The notes under the pieces are model-generated. The model ran no database searches. It was not told the origin of the DNA and saw nothing but the letters and a program-made list of their open reading frames with translations. 64,000 nucleotides of DNA from positions 92,216 to 156,215 of the forward strand of contig JADGNZ010000010.1 of the NCBI GenBank assembly GCA_017883205.1, given 5' to 3'. A program made the position numbers and the translations under genes. This document shows, one piece after another, positions 43,548 to 53,454 of this stretch. Every line of letters begins with the position of its first letter. Within the stretch, counting starts at the first letter, position 1. The DNA is from Thermoanaerobaculia bacterium. GTDB taxonomy: Bacteria > Acidobacteriota > Thermoanaerobaculia > Gp7-AA8.

Positions 43548-46500
43548 ATGCACAACGAATCCGCCGTTTCCTCCGATCCATCGGTTACCGTTGTCCCCGC
43601 GCTCCAGTGGCGGCGGATTGCCGTCATCACGGCAGCACTGACGATCGCAATCGTCGTACTTGCCGGGGGCTCAGTCCTCGCGCAGTCCTGTGTTACGCAG
43701 GCGTACTCCGTCACCTCGAGTGCGCCGCCCCCAGCGGGCAACTGGACCGCCACTTCCGGTCTCTGGAACCCATCGGGCGGCTTTCCCGGATGCGCTGCCG
43801 GGGATTCCGCCAGCGATACGAACGCCTCGCCGACGACGATCACCATCAACAGCGTCATCCCCAATCCCATCGTCAGTCTCAACCTGTCCTGCAACGGATG
43901 CGAAATCGATATCGTCCCGGGCGGCTCTCTGACGCTGGCCGGACCCGGCACGATCGGCAGCGGTTCCACGCTGAAGGTACTCGGCGGCACGCTGACCATC
44001 GCCAGCGGAACTCTTGCGTTTCAGTCGGGCTCGCAGTTCCTGTTCTCCGGCGGCACCGTTGATATTCAGAGCGGCGCTACGGTCGATTTTCAGACAGGCA
44101 GCAACGGCGCCACAAGCGGTGGTGTGATGGGCGGCGGCGGCACGCTCTCGATCAGCGGCGGCAGCCTGAATATCGGAAGCGTCACCTCACCGGCGACCTT
44201 CAGCCTCACGGCTGGCACACTCGACGGCCCCGGTTTCCTGTCGATCGGAAAAACGTTCTTCTGGGACGGCGGCACGATCACAGGTGCCGGAGGAGCCGAG
44301 CTCGCAGGCGGCGGCACCGGCACGCTGTCAGGCGTGTCAGGCCCGATGACGCTCAACGATCGCACTTTCACCAACTACGGCTACATCAACTATGCGGTTG
44401 ATCCCTCTCTTTCCAACTCGCCGTTGACGCTGACGGGAATCGCTCGATTCAATACATACGGTCTCACCGACATCACCGCCGATGGCTCGATCCTCGGCGG
44501 TCCATCAACTTCCGTCGGTATCTTCCAGGCCGGCCAGCTCCAGAAGAGCAGCAGCAGCGGCACGTCGACGATCAGCGCGCCGATGACCAACGACGCGTTT
44601 GTTGCGGCCTGGATGGGAACGCTCGTGATCGGCGGCAACGGCGCGCACACCGGCGCCTTCTACCCCGACACCGGTGCCACGATCGCGTTCGGTGCATCGA
44701 GTACCTCGATCAATGGCGGCTCGATCGATGGTCCCGGCAACGTCGCCTTCCTTTCGGGGAGCGGCACGGAGATTGACGGCGACTACTACATCGGGGGCCA
44801 GACCTCGATTGCCAATGCGGCCGTGACGTTCGATTCCGCTGCATTTACGCAGGATTTTCTCTTCAACGACGCCGGAACGCTGAGCCTGTACGGCGACTTT
44901 GAGATGGCAGGGATCGGCACCTGGTCCGCGGGAACGATCCAATATGACGATGGAACGTTCTTTGTCGACAAAGGCGCCACGCTGACCATCGACTCGTCCG
45001 TCGGCGTGACCACATTGCAAACGGCCATCATCGAGAACTACGGGACGATCAACTACACGGCCGGCGCGTCCCTTAGCGCCGACAAGAAAACTCCCATTCA
45101 CCCTCTCCTGACCAGCACCGGACATCTGGAGCTGAAGGACAGTTCGACGATCTACAACGACGGAACCTTCGACATTCAGACCGACACGCAGATCGCCAGT
45201 ACCATCACGGTTCCAGTCGGTAGTTCCAAGTCGAGCCCTGCGAATTCGCGGACGACGTGGGTATCCGGACGCTCACGGGCAGTCTCGAAGACGCCCCAGG
45301 GACGCACGCTCACCCACCGCGCGCGGACACTGGCAGTTCATACCTTGACTTGCGGCTGTCCGAACGACATTCAGAACTTCGTCACGCTCAAGAAGTCAGC
45401 GGGCAGCGTGACGATGGATTTCGGCCCGGACTTCTACACCGAGGGGGCGGTGCTGGCGCAAAGTGGAACGATTCACTTCCTCAGCTCCTACGATCAGGAA
45501 ACCGCAAACAGTTCGACCACGCTCGGGGCAGGCAATATCCAAGTGGCCACGTTCGAGCTAGGTGGCGGCATCCTTGACGGCAACGGAACGATCACCGGCG
45601 ATCTGGACAACTACGGCAACGTGAAGCCGGGAACGACTTCGGCCACCGGCGTCATCAACGTCACCGGCAACTACCTCGGCGGCTCCGCAGGCTCAGGCGG
45701 AACGCTGACCATCAAGCTCGCCGGTCCCTCGGCCGGTCAGTTCGATCAGTTGAACATCACCGGAAGCGCGACGATCGACGGCACCCTCGATGTCTCGCTC
45801 CTCGGCGGTTATGAGCCGGCCAACGCGGCCGTCTTCCCGGTCATGACGTACGCGTCACTGAGCGGCGACTTTACGACCAAGAATCTCCCGCCACCCTGGG
45901 CTTCCGGCCACGGGACCCTTGCGACCAACCCGACGCCTACCGCCTACAACCTCGTTGCCACGGTCACGCCCTCTTCGGCTAACCTCGACGCCGACACGCT
46001 CAGCGGACCCGCCAACGTCGACGCCGGCACCGCGTTGAGCTACACGATCAAAGTCGGGCAGAACGGTCCTGACTCGATCAGTGGCGCCGTCACCGTCGTC
46101 GACACGCTTCCCGCCGGGGTGACCGGCGCCAGCGGATCGGGCACGAACTGGAGCTGCGGCCCCGTGTCCGGCGGCACGATCACATGCACCTACCCCGGGC
46201 CTGTGCCGACGGGGCAGATGAATATCCTGACCTTCTCGATGACAGCGCCGTCAACGGGAGGTGTCATCACCGACAGTGCGACGGTCTCCTCGGGCACCCC
46301 CGATCCCAGTCCATCCAACAACAGCAAGAGCGTCAACACCACGGTCGTCGAAGAAGCGAACCTCGCCATCACCAAGAGCGGGCCGGGTGGCGTGACCGCC
46401 GGCCAGAACGTCACGTACACCGTCGTGGTCACGAACAACGGACCGCAAGCGTCCGCAGGTGTCGTGGTGACTGATCCGACGCCCGCCAATCTGACGTTCG

Positions 46501-49500
46501 TCTCCAACAGCAATGGCTGCACGTCGGCGTACCCCTGCAATCTCGGCACACTGGCTCCGGGTCAGAGCGTCACCATCACCTCCACGTACAGCACCTCGCC
46601 GTCATTCAGCGGCAACGTCAGCAACACCGCCACCGTATCGGCGACGACCTCTGATCCCAACCTGACCGACAACACCGCCACCGCCACTACCAACATCGGA
46701 GCGCAGGCGGACCTCTCCGTGGTCAAGAGCGGCCCTGCATCGACCAACCCCGGCCAGCTCATCACCTACACCGTCGTCGTCACCAACGGCGGACCGTCGC
46801 CTGCAACGTCGGTCGTCGTGACCGATCCGACGCCGGTCGGCATCGCGTTCCTCTCGAACGCCGGCGCCTGCACGACCTCGTATCCATGCAGCATCGGCAA
46901 CCTCGCCTCCGGCCAGAGCGCGACGATCACGTCGACTTACAGCGTGCCGCCCACGTACTCCGGCGGCGCGATCGTCAATACCGCGGCCGCCTCATCGGCA
47001 GTCAACGATCCGAACAACACCAACGACAGTTCGACCATGTCGACCACCGTCGGCGCATCGGCTGATGTCGCCATCTCCAAGAGCGGCCCGGCCACAGCCA
47101 CGCTCGGGACCAACATCACGTACACGATCACGGTCTCGAACTTCGGGCCTGCCGGCGCCACCGGCGTCGTGGTCTCCGACCCAACGCCTGCCGGTCTCGG
47201 CTTCGTTTCAGCGAGTGGCGGCGGTTGCTCGTCGTTCCCATGCACCATCGGCGCGCTTGCCGTCGGTCCGCCCGTCACGATTACCGCCATTTACAGCATC
47301 CCCGTCAACTACGCCGGCACGTCGATCACGAATACGGCCACTGTCACCTCCGCCAGCGATCCAAACGGCGCCAACAACTCGTCCAGCTCGACGGCCACGA
47401 TCTCCGCGCAGGCAGATGTCTCCATCTCCAAGAGCGGCCCCGCGTCAACAACCGTCGGCTCCACGATCTCCTACACGATCACGGTGAGCAACAGCGGCAC
47501 GCTGGCCGCCGCAAACACGTTCGTCAACGATGCCACGCCTCCCGGTCTGACCTTCGTCTCCAACAGCGGCGGCTGCAGTGGTCCGTTCCCCTGCGCGCTC
47601 GGAACGGTCAGCAGCGGGGGGTCGGTCGTCATCACCAGCACCTACAGCGTGCCGGTGAACTACGCAGGCACCTCGATTACGAACACGGCGATTGTCAGCA
47701 CCTCATCGCCCGAATCGAACACGTCAAACAACTCCGCCACAGCGACGACGCCCATCTCCGGGACCGGTGTCGCCGATCTCGCCGTGACGAAGAACGGTCC
47801 GACTGCAGCCTACTCGAACAGCATCGTCGACTTCATAGTCACCGTCTACAACAACGGCCCATCGGCGGCGACCAACGTCGTCGTCAGCGATCCCACTCCG
47901 GCCGGCCTCGCGTTCATCTCCAACAGCGGCGCCTGCTCGACGCCTTATCCGTGCACGGTGACCTCGGTTCCCTTTGGCGTTCCCGTCGCCATCACCAGCC
48001 GCTATCGCGTGGCCGCTCTTTCGGGAACCGTCACGAATACCGCCTCGGTCACCGGCTCGCAGACAGACCCAACTCCGGCGAACAACAGCAGCTCGCTGCA
48101 GCTCGTGGTGTCCCCTGTGCCTGTCTGCCCGCCCGCACCCGTCCTCACCGCACCCGCCAACGGCTCGACCGTAGGGTCACCGGTGATCTTCACGTGGAAC
48201 GGATCGCCGAATGTGGCGAGCTACATCGTCTCGATCTCGAGCAACGGCACGACACAGACGTTCCCGACGACGGCAGCGACGCTGACGCAAACCCTGGCGG
48301 ACGGCTCGTACACATGGAGCGTGCAGGCCGTCGCTAATTCCGGCTGCCCGAATACGACCTCCGCGACGTTCTCATTCACCGTCTGCAACCCCCCAGGCGT
48401 GCCGGTTTCCAGCGTCGTCGCTCTGTCGATGACTGGCCAGACCTACGCAGTGACATGGACGCCGACCGACGGAACGACGCAGTACGAATTGCAGGAGTCG
48501 CTCGATGCCGCGTTCAGCGCTCCGACCTCGACCATGACCGGTTCCACCTCGGCTTCGTTCACCAAGAACGTGCAGGCTGCAACCGCGTTCTTCTACCGCG
48601 TACGCGCCTTTGGCGGCTGCAATGCGATTATCGGCTCCTTCTCCGGCACCGCTCCCGTCGTCATCGTGCCAATCTCGTCGCTCGGATCGACCGGCCCGAA
48701 CATCGTCGTTCCGGCCGGCAGCACGCAGCCGGTCACATTCCCGCTTCAGGTCCCCGGGCTGCCCGGCGGCACGACCTCGTTCGTGGCGAGCGTCGACAAG
48801 CCGTGGCTGGCCGTCACGCCGACCAGCGGAATCATGCCGCCCGAGGGATTGACGTTCACGATCTCGGCTGACCCGAGCAGCCTGGTGAACGGCACATGGA
48901 CCGGAACCGTCATCATCATCTTCGGATCGACGAGTGTGAGCTCGCGGATCCACCCTGAGGACACGACGAAGACATCGATTCCGGTCTCGATCAGTCTCAC
49001 GACGCCTGTCACTCCGGGTACGCAATCAAGCCCGGCGTCGTCGGCGGTCGTGATCCCGTCTGTCGGTCATCTGGCCGGCCTCGGCTCGCAATGGCAGAGC
49101 GACGTCCGCATCGCCAACATCACGACGTTGTCGAAGAAGGTGCAATTGACGTTCAACCAGGGCAGCGCCAATTCGTTAGCGGTCAAACAGACGACGCTCA
49201 GCATCGACCCCGGCGCCACGACCGCGCTCGACGACATCGTCCGCAACTGGTTCGGCGTCGGCGCCCTTGGCGATTCGTCGAACGGCGTTCTGACCGTGCA
49301 GCCGCTCGATGCCGTGGGCAAGCCCGACATCAGCATCGTGAAGGCGACGGTGGCCTCCAGCCGTACCTTCAACGCCTCCGCCATCGGCACGCTGGGCCAG
49401 TTCATTCCTGCCGTGCCGTTGCCGAGTTTCATCAGCACCTTGGCGGGCTCCAACACGATCCTCGCGCTCCAGCAGATCGCCCAGTCCGACACCTTCCGCA

Positions 49501-50462
49501 CGAACCTCGGCATCGTCGAAGCCACCGGCAAGTCCGCCTCCGCGCTCGTCAGCGTCTTCGACGGCGCGGGCTCGCGTCTGCTCGACGTTCCGCTGACCAT
49601 CGCTGCCGGCGAACAACGCCAGCTCAACTCCTTCCTGGCCGACAAAGGCATCACGCTGACGAATGGTCATATCGAGGTTCAGGCCACCGGCGGCGACGGA
49701 AAGCTCACCGCCTACGCATCCGTCATCGACAGCCGCACCACCGATCCGCTGCTCGTCACCGGCGTTCCCATCGGCGGCGTCGGAGCTACTCGTTACGTCA
49801 TCCCCGGCGTGGCCAGTCTCGACACGGCTGCCACATGGCGCAGCGACGTGCGCATCTTCAACGGAGGCAACGCGCCGCAGACCGCGACGCTGACGCTCTT
49901 CCCGACCGGCAATCCATCCGCGAGCGTCACCAGCAGCGTCACGATTCAGCCGGGCGAAGTGAAAGCGCTCGACGACATCGTGCATGCAACGTTCAACCTC
50001 ACCAACGCCGGCGGCGCGTTGCACGTGACCACGGCAGTCTCCGCGCCGCTCATCGTCACGGCCCGAACGTACGACCAGACCTCGACCGGCACGTTGGGCC
50101 AGTTCGTCCAAGCGGTCACTCCGGCCGATGCAGTCGGTACCAACGACCGCGCGCTGCAACTTCTGCAGATGGAGGACTCGCCGCGCTACCGCACGAACCT
50201 GGGGCTCGCCGAGGTCACTGGCAAGCCCGTGACCGCGGAAGTCACCGTGATTCTTCCTGACTCGAAGGTCGCGCCGAAGGTGCAGATCCCGCTGGCGGCC
50301 TTCGAATACCGCCAATTCCCGATCATCAGCAGCCTCGGCCTCGGCAACACCTACAACGCCCGCATCAGCGTCAAAGTCATCGACGGCCAGGGCAAGATCA
50401 CCGCGTACGGCTCAGTGATCGACCAGAAAACGCAGGATCCGACGTTCGTTCCCGCGCAGTAG
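43548..50462 (+). CDS. Giant secreted beta-helix/DUF11-repeat surface protein
   Basis: A 2304-residue protein with a long signal sequence (IAVITAALTIAIVVLAGGSVLAQ). Residues about 50-790 are Gly/Ser/Thr-rich beta-helix-like repeats (GGTLTIASGTLAF, GSLNIGSVTSP). Residues about 815-1520 hold six DUF11 domains of ~115 residues (e.g. ISKSGPATATLGTNITYTITVSNFGPAGATGVVVSDPTPAGL). Two Fn3-like domains and a BACON-like domain (to about 1810) follow, then two ~230-residue C-terminal repeats starting W.SDVRI.N. No anchor or autotransporter barrel is seen. Residues about 555-604 are Arg-rich and read better in frame 2, suggesting two compensating indels. A GCAGGAG site precedes the ATG. Likely adhesin or surface-layer-like. 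Confidence 0.85.
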   Translation: MHNESAVSSDPSVTVVPALQWRRIAVITAALTIAIVVLAGGSVLAQSCVTQAYSVTSSAPPPAGNWTATSGLWNPSGGFPGCAAGDSASDTNASPTTITINSVIPNPIVSLNLSCNGCEIDIVPGGSLTLAGPGTIGSGSTLKVLGGTLTIASGTLAFQSGSQFLFSGGTVDIQSGATVDFQTGSNGATSGGVMGGGGTLSISGGSLNIGSVTSPATFSLTAGTLDGPGFLSIGKTFFWDGGTITGAGGAELAGGGTGTLSGVSGPMTLNDRTFTNYGYINYAVDPSLSNSPLTLTGIARFNTYGLTDITADGSILGGPSTSVGIFQAGQLQKSSSSGTSTISAPMTNDAFVAAWMGTLVIGGNGAHTGAFYPDTGATIAFGASSTSINGGSIDGPGNVAFLSGSGTEIDGDYYIGGQTSIANAAVTFDSAAFTQDFLFNDAGTLSLYGDFEMAGIGTWSAGTIQYDDGTFFVDKGATLTIDSSVGVTTLQTAIIENYGTINYTAGASLSADKKTPIHPLLTSTGHLELKDSSTIYNDGTFDIQTDTQIASTITVPVGSSKSSPANSRTTWVSGRSRAVSKTPQGRTLTHRARTLAVHTLTCGCPNDIQNFVTLKKSAGSVTMDFGPDFYTEGAVLAQSGTIHFLSSYDQETANSSTTLGAGNIQVATFELGGGILDGNGTITGDLDNYGNVKPGTTSATGVINVTGNYLGGSAGSGGTLTIKLAGPSAGQFDQLNITGSATIDGTLDVSLLGGYEPANAAVFPVMTYASLSGDFTTKNLPPPWASGHGTLATNPTPTAYNLVATVTPSSANLDADTLSGPANVDAGTALSYTIKVGQNGPDSISGAVTVVDTLPAGVTGASGSGTNWSCGPVSGGTITCTYPGPVPTGQMNILTFSMTAPSTGGVITDSATVSSGTPDPSPSNNSKSVNTTVVEEANLAITKSGPGGVTAGQNVTYTVVVTNNGPQASAGVVVTDPTPANLTFVSNSNGCTSAYPCNLGTLAPGQSVTITSTYSTSPSFSGNVSNTATVSATTSDPNLTDNTATATTNIGAQADLSVVKSGPASTNPGQLITYTVVVTNGGPSPATSVVVTDPTPVGIAFLSNAGACTTSYPCSIGNLASGQSATITSTYSVPPTYSGGAIVNTAAASSAVNDPNNTNDSSTMSTTVGASADVAISKSGPATATLGTNITYTITVSNFGPAGATGVVVSDPTPAGLGFVSASGGGCSSFPCTIGALAVGPPVTITAIYSIPVNYAGTSITNTATVTSASDPNGANNSSSSTATISAQADVSISKSGPASTTVGSTISYTITVSNSGTLAAANTFVNDATPPGLTFVSNSGGCSGPFPCALGTVSSGGSVVITSTYSVPVNYAGTSITNTAIVSTSSPESNTSNNSATATTPISGTGVADLAVTKNGPTAAYSNSIVDFIVTVYNNGPSAATNVVVSDPTPAGLAFISNSGACSTPYPCTVTSVPFGVPVAITSRYRVAALSGTVTNTASVTGSQTDPTPANNSSSLQLVVSPVPVCPPAPVLTAPANGSTVGSPVIFTWNGSPNVASYIVSISSNGTTQTFPTTAATLTQTLADGSYTWSVQAVANSGCPNTTSATFSFTVCNPPGVPVSSVVALSMTGQTYAVTWTPTDGTTQYELQESLDAAFSAPTSTMTGSTSASFTKNVQAATAFFYRVRAFGGCNAIIGSFSGTAPVVIVPISSLGSTGPNIVVPAGSTQPVTFPLQVPGLPGGTTSFVASVDKPWLAVTPTSGIMPPEGLTFTISADPSSLVNGTWTGTVIIIFGSTSVSSRIHPEDTTKTSIPVSISLTTPVTPGTQSSPASSAVVIPSVGHLAGLGSQWQSDVRIANITTLSKKVQLTFNQGSANSLAVKQTTLSIDPGATTALDDIVRNWFGVGALGDSSNGVLTVQPLDAVGKPDISIVKATVASSRTFNASAIGTLGQFIPAVPLPSFISTLAGSNTILALQQIAQSDTFRTNLGIVEATGKSASALVSVFDGAGSRLLDVPLTIAAGEQRQLNSFLADKGITLTNGHIEVQATGGDGKLTAYASVIDSRTTDPLLVTGVPIGGVGATRYVIPGVASLDTAATWRSDVRIFNGGNAPQTATLTLFPTGNPSASVTSSVTIQPGEVKALDDIVHATFNLTNAGGALHVTTAVSAPLIVTARTYDQTSTGTLGQFVQAVTPADAVGTNDRALQLLQMEDSPRYRTNLGLAEVTGKPVTAEVTVILPDSKVAPKVQIPLAAFEYRQFPIISSLGLGNTYNARISVKVIDGQGKITAYGSVIDQKTQDPTFVPAQ

Positions 50463-50503
50463 GGCGAACGGTCGACATTGTTTAAGCCCAAGTGGCAGCG
50501 GAA

Positions 50504-50553
50504 CATCGAGCGTCCTTCTCCCCAAAACGGCCACTGGGAGAAGGCGCCTCGAT
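50504..50553. repeat. Partial copy of the double-hairpin element
   Basis: ATCGAGCGTCCTTCTCCCC and GGGAGAAGGCGCCTCGAT flank a 12-base loop. This is one hairpin with the outer ATCGAG word of the element at 11413-11616; the remainder is missing. The surrounding 50463-50680 shows no gene. Confidence 0.6.
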
Positions 50554-50680
50554 ACAAAGGAATGCCGAGTTCTTCAGCAGTGTGAGGAGAAATGCGGCTC
50601 ACGTTCTTGTGCTTGGCCGGAGAGCCAGCGAATGGCGCGAAGTCGGCTGCTACGAAGAATAGGCCGCCGTCGGTGTGCGT

Positions 50681-50896
50681 CTACTTACGCAGCCCAGCCT
50701 GCACAGCCTCGATGGCGGCCTGCGTACCGCGCTCGCGCGTCACTTTTTGCCTTATGAGGCCAAGATAGCGACCCTGGAGTTGGCGGGGTGCCGCCTGCTG
50801 CCGGCGGGATATCCGAATACCACCGGGCCCGCCAAGAGTGGCGCCGTACTTTTCTTCAAGCGCCGCGTAGTTCACCTTCCGTTTTGCACGTGCCAT
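50681..50896 (-). CDS. Small basic protein paired with GNAT-like gene
   Basis: A 71-residue basic protein (MARAKRKVNYAALEEKYGATLGGPGGIRISRRQQ...) ending in a helix (AAIEAVQAGLRK). Family not recognised. Only 4 bases separate its ATG from the stop of the 211-residue gene upstream on the same strand, so the two are co-transcribed. Small basic protein next to an acyltransferase-like one is a layout seen in toxin-antitoxin pairs; this is inference. Confidence 0.6.
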   Translation of the reverse strand: MARAKRKVNYAALEEKYGATLGGPGGIRISRRQQAAPRQLQGRYLGLIRQKVTRERGTQAAIEAVQAGLRK

Positions 50897-50900
50897 CGAT

Positions 50901-51536
50901 TCACCCAACCTTCTCTTCCGCCTCAAAATCGTTCGCAAAAGCCTCGTATTCCTTGCGTTTCAAAAATAAGAGGTCGGTCATTCTTTTCTTTCCCAGAACG
51001 CGCTTGTAGTACCCCACTGAGTTTTGCGTGGTCTCGCCCCAGATCGCGTGCGCCCCGATCGATTTGGCTACTTTGGAGATGTGCCAAAGGACCGCGCCAC
51101 CAGCCGACGCAAACGGAGCGCGAGGATGCTTGGCCAGAAAGTCAATATATAGATTATTGTACCAAGTACGCCGGAAGAGACAGATTGCCACAACATTCAT
51201 TCGAACAGATCGGTACCGTATATCTGACTTGGCCAGCAGTAGAACAGCCACTTCGGCATGTGGATTGTCGTTGATCTTGGCTCGTAAGTCTTTCAGCGTG
51301 GACGCGACTGACAGGCCCCGTCGGTAGTACGCCCACCTCTGATAAGCGAGTTGAGCAAGTTCGGCAGCGTCGCGGAGGATGGGACTCTGGTCATTCTTAA
51401 CCAGCGATGTCCATCCGGCAAAGGCGTCTCGGAGAGAACGGACCTCACGTTCACCTGCACCAGCAGCATGAAACGTGAGGGTGCCGCTATCCATGGAGAT
51501 GCTTGCGGGAACGTTTCCGTCTGCGAACACAGGCAT
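50901..51536 (-). CDS. GNAT-like protein, possible toxin
   Basis: A 211-residue protein. The last 120 residues resemble a GNAT fold: VAVLLLAKSDIRY, VAICLFRRTWYNNLYIDFLAKHPRA, GGAVLWHISKVAKSIGAHAIWGETTQNSVGYYKRVLGKK. The usual Q/RxxGxG/A acetyl-CoA loop is not clear. The N-terminal 90 residues are unrecognised. GC content is lower than the flanks, which fits an acquired two-gene unit with the small protein that follows. Confidence 0.55.
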   Translation of the reverse strand: MPVFADGNVPASISMDSGTLTFHAAGAGEREVRSLRDAFAGWTSLVKNDQSPILRDAAELAQLAYQRWAYYRRGLSVASTLKDLRAKINDNPHAEVAVLLLAKSDIRYRSVRMNVVAICLFRRTWYNNLYIDFLAKHPRAPFASAGGAVLWHISKVAKSIGAHAIWGETTQNSVGYYKRVLGKKRMTDLLFLKRKEYEAFANDFEAEEKVG

Positions 51537-51631
51537 CGACTAAGGCATTCTACCGTCAGTCACGACGCGATGCCACGCTCGTTCCAGCTCGACCCGGAGC
51601 TGAGGACGGTCTAACGTTGAGCTAACGAGTG

Positions 51632-53404
51632 CTACGAAGCCGCCGCCGCGCGTGGCCGCTCCCGCGCCGTGAACGCCTCCGCCGCCTCGGTGTGATGGAA
51701 CAGCTCCAGCGTGTCCATCTCGGCGTCCGTCACCGGCGTCAGCGCGAGATCCGTGTAGTCGAGCCGCCGCTTGTCACGCTTGACTCGCACATAGGTGCGA
51801 CGATGCTCCATGTACATCGAGAGCCAGCGACTCATCTTGCCAATCGTCTCGAAGATGTACTGCGGATAGAAGCGCCACGCCGGAACGCGCGGGAGACCGG
51901 CGCGGCGGTCGTTGCGGAACTTGTAGCGCAACAGGCCCGCTTCGAGCGGATGCACCTTCTCGATGTGAATCGAGCCGCGGAACCAGGTCATCAGCAGGAT
52001 CGCGTTCGTGGCCCGGCCGCGCATCGCCACCAGGCGCCGCAGAATCGTCTCCACGTGTTCTTTTGTGTAGTACATCTCCCACGCGCTCTCGTAGACGCGC
52101 TCCCATTCCGCGGGGGACATGCGCGGGTGCGACGTGGTGACGTGATTGAGATCGTATTTGTTCAGATCGGGATCGACATCGACGCCCTTTCCGACGAGCA
52201 CCTGATGGTCTTCCGATCCCGGCAGGGGAGTGAGGAAGAAGAACTCCAGCAGATCGACCGGCAGCTCCTTCTTGATGATCTCGATGTCGCGCGCGATCGA
52301 TTCCGGCGTGTCGTTGGGAAAGCCGAGGATGTAGCCGGCGTAGGTGATGACGCGGACGGACTTCCAGGCCAGGAGCATCTTGCGGTACTCGGTGATCTTG
52401 TTCTGCCGTTTCTTCGCTCCGACGAGGCTGTCCGGATTGATGTTCTCCAGACCGATGAACACGCGCCGCACGCCGGCCCGCGCGCACTTCTCGATGAAGT
52501 TCGGAATGCGGTGGCAGAGCGTGTCGACCTGAATGATGAAGTGGATCTTGATCCCTTCCTCTTCGCGAAGCTGGATCAGGCGGTCGAGAATCGCCTCCCA
52601 GTGCGCGTTGCGGGCGAAGTTGTCGTCCGTGATGAAAAAACTGTGCAGCCCCTGCGCGACGTTCACGCGAACGATCTGCTCGATGTCGTCGGCCGAGCGG
52701 CGGCGTGACTTGCGGCCCTGGACGTTAATGATGGTACAGAACGAACATTGAAACGGGCAGCCGCGCCCGGCGTCGAAGCTCGTCACGCCGCCCGCCGTGC
52801 GCCACGCTCGCAGCGCCGTGATCAACGGAATCGGCGTCCCTTCGATCGAGGGAAGATCGTTCATGTAGTTGTAGAGCGGCTTGAGCGCGCCGGCATCCGC
52901 GTCGCGCAACACTTCATCAAGCCGCCCTTCGGCTTCGCCCGCGAAGAGCGACACGCCCATCTCCCGGGCGGATTTCAACCCGTCGTCGACGCCATGCAGC
53001 ATGCTCATCGTGCCGGAGACGTGGAAGCCGCCGATGACGACGCTGATGCCGCGCGCGCGCAACGGCCGGGCGATGTCGAGTGCGCGCGGAAACTGATTCG
53101 ACTGCACGCCCACGAGCATGACCATCCCCGCGCCGGCGCGCTCGATCATCGCTGCCAGCCGCTCGGGCCGGATGCGCGTGTTGGTCTCGTCGAACGTGTG
53201 AATGGCGAGATCGACGTCCGCGCCCAGGACGTGACGTTCAGCGCAGTCGCGGGCCAGGCCGTAGAGCGCAGCGAGTGAGTTCGAAGGAATGGCGGAGCGG
53301 AACCACTGGATGACGTATCCGTCGTCGTCGTAGTGCGATGGCTTGACCAGGAGGAGGCAGAACTGCCGCCGCTGGCCGTTGGCTGGTGAGTTTGTAGTTT
53401 TCAT
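51632..53404 (-). CDS. B12-binding-domain radical SAM protein
   Basis: A 590-residue enzyme. The N-terminal part is a cobalamin-binding-like Rossmann domain (MVMLVGVQSNQFPRALDIARPLRARGISVVIGGFHVSG). The radical SAM domain has the cluster motif GRGCPFQCSFC (CxxxCxxC) near residue 220 and GLENINPDSLVGAKKRQ, YILGFPNDTPESIARDIEIIKKE further on. The family makes or modifies lipids, cofactors or antibiotics; the substrate is unknown. The start at 53404 follows the domain boundary. No other biosynthetic gene is adjacent. Confidence 0.9.
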   Translation of the reverse strand: MKTTNSPANGQRRQFCLLLVKPSHYDDDGYVIQWFRSAIPSNSLAALYGLARDCAERHVLGADVDLAIHTFDETNTRIRPERLAAMIERAGAGMVMLVGVQSNQFPRALDIARPLRARGISVVIGGFHVSGTMSMLHGVDDGLKSAREMGVSLFAGEAEGRLDEVLRDADAGALKPLYNYMNDLPSIEGTPIPLITALRAWRTAGGVTSFDAGRGCPFQCSFCTIINVQGRKSRRRSADDIEQIVRVNVAQGLHSFFITDDNFARNAHWEAILDRLIQLREEEGIKIHFIIQVDTLCHRIPNFIEKCARAGVRRVFIGLENINPDSLVGAKKRQNKITEYRKMLLAWKSVRVITYAGYILGFPNDTPESIARDIEIIKKELPVDLLEFFFLTPLPGSEDHQVLVGKGVDVDPDLNKYDLNHVTTSHPRMSPAEWERVYESAWEMYYTKEHVETILRRLVAMRGRATNAILLMTWFRGSIHIEKVHPLEAGLLRYKFRNDRRAGLPRVPAWRFYPQYIFETIGKMSRWLSMYMEHRRTYVRVKRDKRRLDYTDLALTPVTDAEMDTLELFHHTEAAEAFTARERPRAAAAS

Positions 53405-53454
53405 CGCGATCGAATCGTTGGGCGCGGATGGTGCCAATTCCAGTCTACCGCCGC

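Noticed and set aside
49176..50315. A 379-codon minus-strand frame inside the giant protein gene, and similar antisense frames at 57951-58922 and 59836-61203
   Set aside because: All lie opposite strongly supported genes and have shadow-like composition; no ribosome sites or domains.
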